Position numbers and translations under genes: made by a program. 64,000 bases of DNA, from the NCBI GenBank assembly GCA_964636685.1, contig CAZWUK010000001.1:55499-119498 (forward strand). The letters run 5' to 3'. Shown here in pieces: positions 1 through 8,230 of this stretch. Below the pieces are notes generated by a model. That model was not told the DNA's origin. It saw nothing but the letters and a program-made list of their open reading frames with translations, and made no database searches. The stretch's first letter is position 1; each line of letters begins with the position of its first letter. The DNA is from CAZWUK01 sp964636685. Its GTDB lineage: Bacteria; Bacillota; Clostridia; Christensenellales; CAG-138.

Positions 1-255
1 ATAGTCCTTTGGCATTAAGCTCTGTCCCTTGAAAACCTGCGTCTGGCCATAGGGCGAAAACAGAACGCCGACAAACGCAAACAGGAACATTACGATCAGG
101 ATCCCAAGACCGATGATCGCCAGCTTATTGCGGATAAAGCGTTTGAATACCAGCATGCCGGGAGAGAGCACCTTTACGCGGCGCGCATCGTCCAGCGCCA
201 TCTGCTCTTGGTCATGCGACTGCGGTTCCATGTTCTCATTCAAATATTTACGCAT
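1..255 (-). CDS. Peptide ABC transporter permease, OppC/DppC type (N-terminal part)
   Basis: The ATG at 255 opens a reading frame that runs off the left edge, giving 85 residues. A charged cytoplasmic N-terminus of about 40 residues is followed by one hydrophobic segment (residues about 44-68), then an extracytoplasmic stretch beginning FSPYG. This is the usual start of OppC/DppC permeases, which carry an N-terminal anchor before the conserved BPD_transp_1 core. It lies 11 bases downstream of the OppB-like gene on the same strand, so the two would form the heterodimeric channel of an oligopeptide or dipeptide importer. The core domain is outside the window, so substrate type cannot be judged. 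Confidence 0.85.
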   Translation of the reverse strand, partial: MRKYLNENMEPQSHDQEQMALDDARRVKVLSPGMLVFKRFIRNKLAIIGLGILIVMFLFAFVGVLFSPYGQTQVFKGQSLMPKDY

Positions 256-266
256 GGGTACCTCCG

Positions 267-1256
267 TCAATTCACTCTGACGCGCGGATCAACGACGGCA
301 TACATGATGTCTGCCAGCATCAGCGACAGCTGCGTCAGGATGATTAAAAATGTCGTATAGAACATGGCGAACGGAATATCGCCGCGAATCATCGCGTCAT
401 AGGAGATATAGCCGATGCCGGGGATCTGGAACAGCGTTTCCGTAATCAGCGCGCCGCCAAACATCGACGGCAGCAGATAGCTCATATAGGTGACGAGCGG
501 AATGAGCGTGTTGCGGAACGCGTGCTTGTTAATCACGACCTTCTCGGGAAGCCCCTTGGCGCGCGCGGTACGGATATAGTCCGCGCTCAGCACCTCCAGC
601 ATGTTGGTGCGCGTATAACGCATCAATCCGCCGATGGAAAGCATCATCAGTGTGATGCAGGGCAGCACCAGATGGTTGCCGTAATCCAATATTTGCTGGA
701 AAGAATTCATGGACGAATGGAAGCGTCCCGTCAATCCATACAAATCAAACCATCCGAGCTTGATCGAGAAGATATATTTCAAAATAGTAGCCAAAAAGAA
801 AGTTGGCAGAGATATGCCCATCAACGCAAATACCGTGACAGCATAGTCCGTCTTGGAGTACTGTTTTCTGGCTGCCAGAATGCCCAAAGGAATGGCGATC
901 ACCACTTCTACCAGCAGTGTCACAATGTTCATCAGCACAGACCAGCCGATGACCTGATTGAATTTCTGCGTCACGGGAATGCCATACTGCCAGGACTCGC
1001 CGAAGTCGCCCTGAATGGCATTGCCGACCCACTTGAAAAAGCCGGGAATAATCCCAATATCCAGTCCGTAGACTGCGTTCAATTGCTCCATCCACTCCTG
1101 AAACGTTTTGTTGCTGGCAGGGTTAGATGCTCTTTGTCTTGCAATTGTCTCCACATAGGAGGAAGGAAGGCAGCGAATGACAGCATAAACGATCATCGCG
1201 CCGAAAAACGTGATGAACAAGCCCAATAACAGCCTTCTGATAACAAATTTTCGCAT
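267..1256 (-). CDS. Peptide ABC transporter permease, OppB/DppB type
   Basis: This 329-residue protein is an inner-membrane permease of the OppB/DppB family. It has an N-terminal membrane segment (about residues 9-28), an extracytoplasmic loop with the family-typical YGLD motif, and five further membrane segments. The EAA coupling loop that contacts the ATPase is seen near residues 232-251 (TARAKGLPEK and nearby). Length is close to the family norm. It sits between the binding-protein gene upstream and the OppC-like gene downstream. A hairpin between it and the binding-protein gene would let the latter be expressed at a higher level. Confidence 0.93.
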   Translation of the reverse strand: MRKFVIRRLLLGLFITFFGAMIVYAVIRCLPSSYVETIARQRASNPASNKTFQEWMEQLNAVYGLDIGIIPGFFKWVGNAIQGDFGESWQYGIPVTQKFNQVIGWSVLMNIVTLLVEVVIAIPLGILAARKQYSKTDYAVTVFALMGISLPTFFLATILKYIFSIKLGWFDLYGLTGRFHSSMNSFQQILDYGNHLVLPCITLMMLSIGGLMRYTRTNMLEVLSADYIRTARAKGLPEKVVINKHAFRNTLIPLVTYMSYLLPSMFGGALITETLFQIPGIGYISYDAMIRGDIPFAMFYTTFLIILTQLSLMLADIMYAVVDPRVRVN

Positions 1257-1311
1257 ATGCGATCCCTCTTTCTACCGTCGTACGCCATCAAGTTACACTG
1301 TAACCAAATCA

Positions 1312-1351
1312 TGAAAAAGGTTGTGCACCCACCCGAGGGCGGGTGCACAAC
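1312..1351 (-). terminator. Intercistronic hairpin after the peptide-binding protein gene
   Basis: Arms 1320-1330 and 1341-1351 form a perfect 11-bp stem around a 10-base loop. Read on the minus strand the stem is followed by a run of five T. It lies between the stop of the binding-protein gene and the OppB-like start, as expected for a partial terminator or 3'-end stabiliser that raises the ratio of binding protein to permease. Confidence 0.75.
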
Positions 1352-1389
1352 GGTTTCCTATTGGTTGAGTTTTACCTGCTTGGCAGAGC

Positions 1390-3846
1390 TTAGTTCATTT
1401 CCAGCAGTTCGATGTCGTGCATCCAGCCCCAGAAGGTTGTGATGTCCGGCGTCAGCGTGTCAAGGTTGATACGCTCCGTGCTGAAGACGATGCAGTTCTG
1501 ACGCTGATAGGTCGGGAGTTCCACGGCCCAATCGGCAATGATGTCGAGGCACTGCTTGTAAACGCTCTTGCGGTAGCTCTGATCGTCGCTTGCGCGCGCA
1601 TCCACGATCAGCTGATCCAGCTCTGCGGAACGGATGTGGTAGTGGTTCGAATCGGAACCGCCTTCGCCCACAACTCCGGAGCTATGGTAGACCTGGTACA
1701 TATCAGGATCGATAGTGGCGCCCCAAGCGGCAGTCCACAGTTCCTGCGTGCCTGCGTCCAGAGCATCCCAGAGGATGGCGGAGTCGGACAGGTCGTTGAT
1801 CTTGAAGTCGATGCCGATGGCTGTGAATGCTGCCTGTGCATCGGTCAGGATTGCAAATGCCGGATGGTCGCCGGTGCCGTCGCCCGGGATCATGCACTCG
1901 TAGCTGAGCTTTGCGCCATCGGGAGCTGCGGTGACCTTACCGTCTGCCACCGTGTAACCGGCTGCTTCAAAGAAGGTCAGCGCCGCGGCGGAGGCCGCTG
2001 CGTACTTCTCGTCTGCGCTCATGCCGGAGGTGTAGACTTCTGCACCGGTCGCGTCCACAGAGTACGCATTGCGGTAGCCTTCATCCGTCGGCTGGGGTGC
2101 TGCCCAAGAAGTGTTGGAGATGGGGTACTGAATGACGGAAGCAGCTTCGCCGTAGTAGGAGTCGATCGCGGTGTCACGATAGGCTGCCAGAACGGTCATG
2201 AGCGCTTTTCTCAGTGCCTTGGAAGCGTCGGAATCCGGTGCGCCCGCCACGTTGACGGTGTCCGCATTGATGCCGATGTAGCCGTAACCGAGGTTATCGA
2301 CCTTGCTGGTGGTGATCACGTCGCCCGTGATTTCGCCGTTGGAGTTGTAGCTTGCAACTTCTTCAAAGCGAGTACGGGAGCCGGTCATTTCGCCAGCGTC
2401 TGCGGTACCGGTCTGTACTGCGGAAGCAACTTCGCTATTGACGGTTTCCTTGAACTGGATTTCCTTGATCTTCGGGCAACCCTTGTAATAGTTTTCGTTG
2501 GCTTCGTAGTAGATGACCTTATTCTCGTATTTGATGAACTTATAGGCGCCGGCGCCCAGAGGCTGGGTCGTCACAGCCTGCTGGCTGGACAGATCGCCAA
2601 AGTCAAAGCCATACTTGCCATTCTCGTAATCGTACTTTTCGGTGCTGCCGTAGTAGTGCATCGGCGCAACTTCGATACCGAGGATGGAGTAAACAGCGGG
2701 AGCGCTGTAACCGGTGGTCGTAATGGTCACAGTGTAATTATCGACCTTCTTGATGCCGGTGATGGAAGCAACACCCGCACCCGCCATGGACTCGTCCTGC
2801 GGGCCATAGGTGGAGATGAACTGTGCATCCGCAGCCGCATGGACGTCCGTACCATTGGCGGATTCCTTCGCGGCATAGGCGTCTACGCTGCCTTCGTAGG
2901 CCAGATAGGTTTCGTTGTAGTAATCTTCGATGGTCGGGAAGGTGGTGGTCAGATCCCAGGTTTTGCCGGAATAAGCACCGGTGAAGGTGACGCCGTCATC
3001 GGCAAAGCCGCCGAAGCCCCACATAATCATACCAAACGCAATCTGCATGCCTTCGCTGGCATTGATCTCGTCTGCGGTATGACCAAAGTTGTCCGGGCCG
3101 TAATCGATGTAGTTATTCAGGACGTAGGAAACGATGCCCTGAACGTCTGCCATCCAGTTCGTCTTCACCAGTTCCCAATAACCGGTCTGCTGTGCTTCGG
3201 TCCAACCGTCTGCTTCGCTCCAGACATGGTCGGCGCCTGCCGCAAAGATATCTTTTGCCATCTGGGCATACTTTGCATAGACGTCGTCGCTGGTCTGGGT
3301 ACGATAGTTGCGCAGGCCGACGATGTCATAGGAGGACAGCGTGGAGGAGCCTGCGTAGGAAGGATCCAGCAGCGTATACAGCGAGAAGATGATATCGTCC
3401 GCGGTGACGGGCACGCCATCGGAGAAGAGCAGGTCTTCGCGCAGCTTTGCGGTATAGGTCGTCGTATCGGACGCCGCATCATACTCTACCTTCGTGTCGG
3501 CTGCGCCGGTGTAGAGATAATCCGTACCATTGTAGGAACGGGTCTCGCCCTCGATCGCATTGAACACGATGCCGCCGACACGGTCGGTGGTGAGCATGGA
3601 AATCTGCGTCATCGCTTCAGCATCCACATCGTAGCCGGTATCGGCATAGAAGGGGCTGAATTTCTGAGAGAAGGGGCTATAAGCAACAACCAAGGGCGTG
3701 TTGTTCTCCTCGGGCGCCGTCGTGGGTTCCGTCGTGGCGACGTCGGTTCCCTTGTCGGAATCCGTTGCAGTCTTGCAGCCTGCAAATGCCATAACGAGCA
3801 TACATGCAGCCATGAGAACTGCCAGTAACTTACTGAACTTCTTCAT
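1390..3846 (-). CDS. Oligopeptide-binding lipoprotein (SBP family 5)
   Basis: This 818-residue protein begins with a lipoprotein signal peptide ending in AFAGC, so it should be anchored outside the membrane. It matches solute-binding protein family 5 (OppA/DppA type): motifs such as LREDLLFSDGVPVTADD early in the domain, YYKGCPKIKEIQFK in the middle, and the C-terminal QCLDIIADWAVELPTYQRQ region are typical. Family members usually have 500-600 residues; the extra 200 or so appear to lie in the first half (roughly residues 190-350), a Tyr/Asp-rich region. It would deliver peptides to the permeases encoded downstream. The RBS is AGGAGG in front of the ATG. Confidence 0.9.
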   Translation of the reverse strand: MKKFSKLLAVLMAACMLVMAFAGCKTATDSDKGTDVATTEPTTAPEENNTPLVVAYSPFSQKFSPFYADTGYDVDAEAMTQISMLTTDRVGGIVFNAIEGETRSYNGTDYLYTGAADTKVEYDAASDTTTYTAKLREDLLFSDGVPVTADDIIFSLYTLLDPSYAGSSTLSSYDIVGLRNYRTQTSDDVYAKYAQMAKDIFAAGADHVWSEADGWTEAQQTGYWELVKTNWMADVQGIVSYVLNNYIDYGPDNFGHTADEINASEGMQIAFGMIMWGFGGFADDGVTFTGAYSGKTWDLTTTFPTIEDYYNETYLAYEGSVDAYAAKESANGTDVHAAADAQFISTYGPQDESMAGAGVASITGIKKVDNYTVTITTTGYSAPAVYSILGIEVAPMHYYGSTEKYDYENGKYGFDFGDLSSQQAVTTQPLGAGAYKFIKYENKVIYYEANENYYKGCPKIKEIQFKETVNSEVASAVQTGTADAGEMTGSRTRFEEVASYNSNGEITGDVITTSKVDNLGYGYIGINADTVNVAGAPDSDASKALRKALMTVLAAYRDTAIDSYYGEAASVIQYPISNTSWAAPQPTDEGYRNAYSVDATGAEVYTSGMSADEKYAAASAAALTFFEAAGYTVADGKVTAAPDGAKLSYECMIPGDGTGDHPAFAILTDAQAAFTAIGIDFKINDLSDSAILWDALDAGTQELWTAAWGATIDPDMYQVYHSSGVVGEGGSDSNHYHIRSAELDQLIVDARASDDQSYRKSVYKQCLDIIADWAVELPTYQRQNCIVFSTERINLDTLTPDITTFWGWMHDIELLEMN

Positions 3847-3871
3847 CTTGTTTCCTCCTTAATAGTTTGAT

Positions 3872-3897
3872 GGCATTGTATTTTTGAATACAATGCC
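3872..3897 (-). promoter_or_regulatory. Palindromic operator-like site at the start of the peptide transporter operon
   Basis: Two perfect 11-bp arms (3872-3882 and 3887-3897) are separated by four bases. The site lies immediately downstream of the -10 box and spans the expected transcription start, so a repressor site is more likely than an RNA hairpin. The regulator is unknown. Confidence 0.55.
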
Positions 3898-3898
3898 G

Positions 3899-3927
3899 AT
3901 TATATTCGAATCCATGAAGGTTGTCAA
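3899..3927 (-). promoter_or_regulatory. Consensus sigma-A promoter of the peptide transporter operon
   Basis: On the minus strand TTGACA (3922-3927) is followed after exactly 17 bases by TATAAT (3899-3904). Both boxes are perfect consensus, which points to a strong promoter, probably held in check by the palindrome that follows. Confidence 0.85.
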
Positions 3928-3975
3928 TGGCATACCCTGCCGTTTTGCCGCATTTTTGAAAAAAAATATATTCTT

Positions 3976-4536
3976 TTAACCGTCGCTTTTCTCAGTTTCT
4001 TCGACGCTTTCTATTCGAATTCGACTGCGGGTAAACAGCATCAAATAGCACAGCGCCGCGGTCAACGCCTCCAGTCCGAAGCAGGTCAATTCCAGAAACG
4101 GCGCCTCGCTTTTGACGGCGAGCAAAAAGATCAGCTCGCCCAGCGCGCACATGCCGGACAGGATCATGCCGCCAAGGCTCGACGGGCGAATCCTGTCGTA
4201 GGACACGCCGACCTCGTCGCGCGTCATCCGCTTTTTTTCAGTCGGGAGCCGCAAAACGGAAAACATCATGTACAGCAGCGGAAAAAAGGCGGCGACATAC
4301 GGCACGGCGATGTAGAATTGATACATGCCGGCGTTGGTAAAGCATCCTGCGCCAATCTGCGCGAGCACCGCGCCAATACCGATCAAGAGGCTGTTGTTGC
4401 GATAGTTCTTGATGCTCTCGCCGTCCAGCTTGACCGTAAAATACGCTCCTTTGTATCTGGCTTTTTTTCGCTCTTTCCCCTTTTCGTCCACCTCGACGAC
4501 GGTTTCATAATCATCCGCATAGCGGTTCAGCTTCAT
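3976..4536 (-). CDS. Four-helix membrane protein of unknown function
   Basis: This 186-residue protein has a charged N-terminus of about 47 residues (KGKERKKARYKGAY), then hydrophobic segments at about 48-68, 73-96, 124-141 and 149-166, and a short Arg/Glu-rich tail. I do not recognise the family. It is transcribed divergently from the MFS gene, and its promoter (TTGCGC, 16 bases, TATACT) overlaps the MFS promoter, so the two genes may be co-regulated. Nothing in the sequence suggests a catalytic function. Confidence 0.7.
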   Translation of the reverse strand: MKLNRYADDYETVVEVDEKGKERKKARYKGAYFTVKLDGESIKNYRNNSLLIGIGAVLAQIGAGCFTNAGMYQFYIAVPYVAAFFPLLYMMFSVLRLPTEKKRMTRDEVGVSYDRIRPSSLGGMILSGMCALGELIFLLAVKSEAPFLELTCFGLEALTAALCYLMLFTRSRIRIESVEETEKSDG

Positions 4537-4568
4537 TCCCGTTCTCCCGTTTCCCTATTTTTATAGGA

Positions 4569-4596
4569 AGTATAGCACGTTTTTCTTGCGGCGCAA
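4569..4596 (-). promoter_or_regulatory. Promoter of the four-helix membrane protein gene
   Basis: On the minus strand TTGCGC (4591-4596) and TATACT (4569-4574) are 16 bases apart. The site overlaps the divergent MFS promoter. Confidence 0.5.
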
Positions 4597-4614
4597 ATAC
4601 GCATGTGGTATATT
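4586..4614 (+). promoter_or_regulatory. Promoter of the MFS transporter gene
   Basis: TTGCGG (4586-4591) is followed after 17 bases by TATATT (4609-4614). The expected start of transcription is close to 4621, only a base or so before the ATG at 4622, which would make the message leaderless unless a later start codon is used. Confidence 0.5.
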
Positions 4615-4621
4615 GCTGCAT

Positions 4622-5866
4622 ATGGAAACGGAAAAAATGCCCCTTTGGACAAAGGATTTTACAATTATCACGCTCGGCACGGTCGTCTCTATGTTTGGGA
4701 ACGCCGTCTCCGGGTTCGCTATCGGACTTTTGGTGCTCGATTATACGAGCTCCGTTTTTCTCTACGCGCTGTTCATGGTCTGCTATTCTCTGCCGCGTAT
4801 CGTACTGCCGCTGCTTGCCGGGCCATACCTCGACCGCTTCTCCAGAAAACGCGTCATCTACATGCTCGACTTCTTTTCGTGTGGTCTATACGTGTTGTTC
4901 TTCCTATTTATATATAACGGTCTGTTTGACTACACGCTTTTTCTGCTGCTCGCCATGATCGTGGGCGCGGTGGACAGCGTGTATTCGGTCGCTTATGAGA
5001 GCCTGTATCCAACGCTGATTTCCAAGGGCAACTTTTCGCGCGCCTATTCCATCGCGAGTCTCATCTATCCGCTTGCCAACACCATTATGGTGCCGATCGC
5101 GGGCGTATGCTATTCCACGATCGGGCTTGCGCCGCTGTTTTTGTTCAACGCAGCGTCTTTCTTGATCGCCGCGATTTTTGAAACGCGCATCAAAGCGCCC
5201 GAGCAGCACGCCGAAAAACGCGCAGGGCAGACATTCCGTCTTTCCCAATTCGTATCCGATTTTCGGGACGGACTTTCCTATTTGAAAAACGAGCGGGGGC
5301 TTGCGACCATCACAAAATACTTCTTTGTGACGACGCTTTGCAGCAGCATCGCCGGAACGCTCGTGCTTCCCTATTTTAAGAGCGCCGCGACGCCGCTGGG
5401 CGTTGAGCATTACACGTGGCTCATGTCCATCTCCACCGTGGGGCGCCTTTTAGGCGGACTGATCCACTACAAGTTCCGCTATCCCGTGCAAAAGAAATTT
5501 GCCATCGCCCTGACGGTCTATATTACGCTGTCGTTTTTGGACGGCGCGTACCTGTATCTGCCTTACGCCGTCATGCTGCTGTTTCACTTCCTGTCGGGAC
5601 TGTTTGCCGTGACCAGCTACAATATCCGCATCTCCAGCACGCAGAGCTATCTCAGCGACGATATGCGCGGACGGTTCAACGGCATCTTCCAGATGCTGAA
5701 TATCCTAGGCGGCATCATCGGACAGCTGCTTGCCGGCGCTTTGGGCGAAGTGCTGCCGGTACGCGAGCTGATCGCCGGCGCGATGGTCGTCAACCTCATC
5801 GGCATCTTTGCGATCATGGTACGCGGTCGGGAAGGCGTCAAGAAGATCTACAATGTCGAGGTATGA
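4622..5866 (+). CDS. MFS transporter
   Basis: This protein of about 414 residues has the twelve hydrophobic segments of the major facilitator superfamily and the loop 2-3 signature as GPYLDRFSRKRV near residue 65. It resembles the macrolide/drug-efflux type (MFS_3-like) MFS proteins, but the substrate cannot be told from sequence. I chose the ATG at 4622. An upstream TTG at 4586 is in frame but forms part of the likely -35 box, and no Shine-Dalgarno sequence precedes either start. The ATG at 4637 is a possible alternative. Confidence 0.85.
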   Translation: METEKMPLWTKDFTIITLGTVVSMFGNAVSGFAIGLLVLDYTSSVFLYALFMVCYSLPRIVLPLLAGPYLDRFSRKRVIYMLDFFSCGLYVLFFLFIYNGLFDYTLFLLLAMIVGAVDSVYSVAYESLYPTLISKGNFSRAYSIASLIYPLANTIMVPIAGVCYSTIGLAPLFLFNAASFLIAAIFETRIKAPEQHAEKRAGQTFRLSQFVSDFRDGLSYLKNERGLATITKYFFVTTLCSSIAGTLVLPYFKSAATPLGVEHYTWLMSISTVGRLLGGLIHYKFRYPVQKKFAIALTVYITLSFLDGAYLYLPYAVMLLFHFLSGLFAVTSYNIRISSTQSYLSDDMRGRFNGIFQMLNILGGIIGQLLAGALGEVLPVRELIAGAMVVNLIGIFAIMVRGREGVKKIYNVEV

Positions 5867-5968
5867 CGCGTTTTTTCAAAACGGATCGATCACCTTTGGT
5901 TTTTTGTGTTAGAATAATGAAGAAATGCAAGCCTGCTTCGCGGGCACAAAGCATATGGAGGTAACAAT

Positions 5969-7084
5969 ATGTTTGATCCGAGAATCAAAAAGCTGGCCAG
6001 CGGTCTGGTCAATTTCTCCTGCGGTCTGAAAAAGAGCGAAAACATCCTCATTGAAAGCATCGGCGGCAATGAAGATCTGACGCGTGCGCTCATCAAAGAG
6101 GTCTATGCAGTCGGCGGCAATCCCTTCCTGTGGCTTGGCGACAAGGCGATGGATCGCGAGCTTGTCCTGGGCTGCAACGTGGAGCAGCTCAAGCAGCACG
6201 CCGCATGGGACGCGGCCGTCATGAGCGGCATGGACGCCTATATCGGCGTGCGTGGCGGCAGCAATTCCAGTGAGATGGCGGACGTGCCCTCCGACAAGAT
6301 GAACGACTACATGAAGTACTATTGGACGCCGGTGCACGGTCAGATTCGCGTGCCCAAAACCAAGTGGGTCATTCTCCGTTACCCGAGTCCGTCCATGGCG
6401 CAGCTTGCGGACATGAGCACCGAAGCGTTTGAAGATTACTATTTCAACGTCTGCTGCCTCGACTACTCCAAGATGGACAAGGCGATGGACAGCCTGAAGG
6501 CGCTGATGGAACGCACGGACAAGGTGCGTTTGGTTGGCCCCGGCACCGATCTGCATTTTTCCATCAAGGATCTGCCCGCCATCAAGTGCGCGGGTCACAT
6601 GAACATTCCCGACGGCGAAATCTACACCGCGCCCGTCAAAAACAGCGTCAACGGTACGATCTCCTACAATACCCCGTCGCTGGAAAACGGCTTCACCTAT
6701 ACGGACATCCGCTTCACCTTCAAGGACGGCAGGATCGTGGAAGCAACCTCCAACGACAACGAGCGCATCAACGCGCAGCTTGACATCGACGAAGGCGCGC
6801 GCTACGTCGGCGAATTTGCCATCGGCGTCAATCCCTACATCAACACGCCCATGAAGGATACGCTCTTTGACGAGAAGATCGCCGGCTCCATCCACTTTAC
6901 GCCCGGCTCCTGCTATGACGATTGCTACAACGGCAATAAGTCGAGCCAGCACTGGGATCTTGTGCTGATTCAAACGCCGGAATACGGCGGCGGCGAGATC
7001 TATTTCGACGATGTGCTCATCCGCAAAAACGGCCGGTTCGTCCTGCCGGAATTGGATTGTCTGAATCCTGAAAACCTGAAATAA
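5969..7084 (+). CDS. M29 family aminopeptidase (AmpS/PepS type)
   Basis: This 371-residue protein belongs to the M29 thermophilic-aminopeptidase family of cytoplasmic dinuclear metallo-exopeptidases, which remove N-terminal residues from peptides. The expected metal ligands and catalytic residues are visible: E217 in IPDGEIYTAP, E282 in YVGEFAIGVN, H309 in GSIHFTPGS, and H328 and D330 in SSQHWD. Length is slightly short of the usual 400-410. A strong RBS (GGAGG) precedes the ATG. It stands alone between an MFS gene and a convergent acetyltransferase gene. Peptides brought in by the nearby Opp-type importer would be plausible substrates, but that link is inference. Confidence 0.9.
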   Translation: MFDPRIKKLASGLVNFSCGLKKSENILIESIGGNEDLTRALIKEVYAVGGNPFLWLGDKAMDRELVLGCNVEQLKQHAAWDAAVMSGMDAYIGVRGGSNSSEMADVPSDKMNDYMKYYWTPVHGQIRVPKTKWVILRYPSPSMAQLADMSTEAFEDYYFNVCCLDYSKMDKAMDSLKALMERTDKVRLVGPGTDLHFSIKDLPAIKCAGHMNIPDGEIYTAPVKNSVNGTISYNTPSLENGFTYTDIRFTFKDGRIVEATSNDNERINAQLDIDEGARYVGEFAIGVNPYINTPMKDTLFDEKIAGSIHFTPGSCYDDCYNGNKSSQHWDLVLIQTPEYGGGEIYFDDVLIRKNGRFVLPELDCLNPENLK

Positions 7085-7105
7085 GAAAACCGTCCCGCTT
7101 AAATT

Positions 7106-7140
7106 AAGGGGCTGTAGCTTTTCCTTTGCTACAGCCCCTT
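7106..7140. terminator. Bidirectional terminator between aminopeptidase and acetyltransferase genes
   Basis: A perfect 13-bp stem (7106-7118 with 7128-7140) surrounds a nine-base loop in the gap between two convergent genes. The T-tract is weak on both strands. Confidence 0.65.
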
Positions 7141-7159
7141 GTTTGTCGCAAGCGCTGCG

Positions 7160-8053
7160 TTATCGCTTGCAGATTTTTTCCGGATCCACACATGCCCAGA
7201 TGGCGGTATCCTCGCGGCCCGCGCCGTCCACATAGTCCCGATATGCCTCTTTTCCGTCCGGGAGAACCACGAGCTTCTCATCCTGACAGAAAATCCACGG
7301 ATCAAGCGGATATCGATACAGGATGGATTCGATCAGATCCCGCATGTGAAATACGCGGATTACGGCATTGCCGATCGTGGTGATCTGCACCTTGCCCGCC
7401 TGCTCCAGCCACAGCCCCAGCTTGTTGAAATCATGCGGGTGCTCATAGTAATCGCCGGACAGGGTTGGCTTTGGCTGATAGTCCGTCATGATGCGATCCT
7501 CGAGCGTACCGTCGGGAAGCCGGAGCTTGACGCTTCGCTCGATCGTGTGCCGATCGGGTACCTGCAACAAGTATTCGCCAAAATGATGGCTGGTGGAGTT
7601 GACGTAGGTCACGCCGGCAAGCACGACCTTGGTGTCAAGCGCGAGCATTCTGCCAAAAATGCTGCGCATGTCAAACACCGGAAGATATGGGTCAACCTCC
7701 GTCAAAAGCTTTGCGGATTTCCCGATCGCTGAAAAGCTGTGGCGGTACGCGATGCTGCGCTTTGCCCCCGGCAAACGCCGCACGGCTTCGCTGATGGCGC
7801 CCATTTCGGAAGGATCGTTTTGGGGATCGATCACGGGAGTCTCCTCAAGCTCATGGATAAAGCAAAAAGCGGGCGCAACCGCCGTTCCCGCTTCCTTTCC
7901 AACGGCTTCACAAAGCGCCTTGGCAATCGTAACCCCGCCGTCCTCTACATAGCCAAACGGACGCAGCGCCGACTGGATCAGCACCGTATCTCCGGGAACG
8001 ATCCCCGCATCTTGAAATCCCTGCAACGCATCCATATAGCGCACCTGCTGCAT
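7160..8053 (-). CDS. AAC(3) family N-acetyltransferase
   Basis: This 297-residue protein belongs to the aminoglycoside 3-N-acetyltransferase (Antibiotic_NAT, YokD-like) family, which uses acetyl-CoA. Family motifs include IQSALRPFGYVEDGG near residue 27, MGAISEAVRRLPGAKRS near 83-100, YRHSFSAIGKSA near 102-113 with the catalytic-type histidine, and HHFGEYLLQVP near 156. Many chromosomal members do not confer aminoglycoside resistance, so a resistance role should not be assumed. It has its own AGAAG-type RBS and lies downstream of, and in the same direction as, the aminomutase unit, but a terminator separates them. Confidence 0.85.
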   Translation of the reverse strand: MQQVRYMDALQGFQDAGIVPGDTVLIQSALRPFGYVEDGGVTIAKALCEAVGKEAGTAVAPAFCFIHELEETPVIDPQNDPSEMGAISEAVRRLPGAKRSIAYRHSFSAIGKSAKLLTEVDPYLPVFDMRSIFGRMLALDTKVVLAGVTYVNSTSHHFGEYLLQVPDRHTIERSVKLRLPDGTLEDRIMTDYQPKPTLSGDYYEHPHDFNKLGLWLEQAGKVQITTIGNAVIRVFHMRDLIESILYRYPLDPWIFCQDEKLVVLPDGKEAYRDYVDGAGREDTAIWACVDPEKICKR

Positions 8054-8164
8054 TTCTTCTTCTCCTAATTTTACAATACCGTTCTATTATGCAGGATGTT
8101 GTCGCCTGGCGCAATACAGAAAAAAACCGTTCTTTTGCGACGCGCGATTGGTTTTGATAGGCAG

Positions 8165-8200
8165 CAAAAAGGTCTGCCGAAAAACGTCAGCAGACCTTTG
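8165..8200 (-). terminator. Terminator of the ATP-grasp/aminomutase unit
   Basis: A perfect 10-bp stem (8168-8177 with 8190-8199) around a 12-base loop is followed on the minus strand by five T. It lies just after the stop of the radical SAM gene. Confidence 0.8.
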
Positions 8201-8230
8201 TCGCGTTCTGACAGGTTGTCTGGGGTGCAG

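Noticed and set aside
1417..3828. An 803-residue open frame antisense to the peptide-binding protein gene.
   Set aside because: It has no RBS or recognisable domain, and it is a by-product of GC-rich codon bias opposite a well-supported gene.
4586..4621. TTG start for the MFS gene.
   Set aside because: The TTG is the first part of the likely -35 box and has no RBS.
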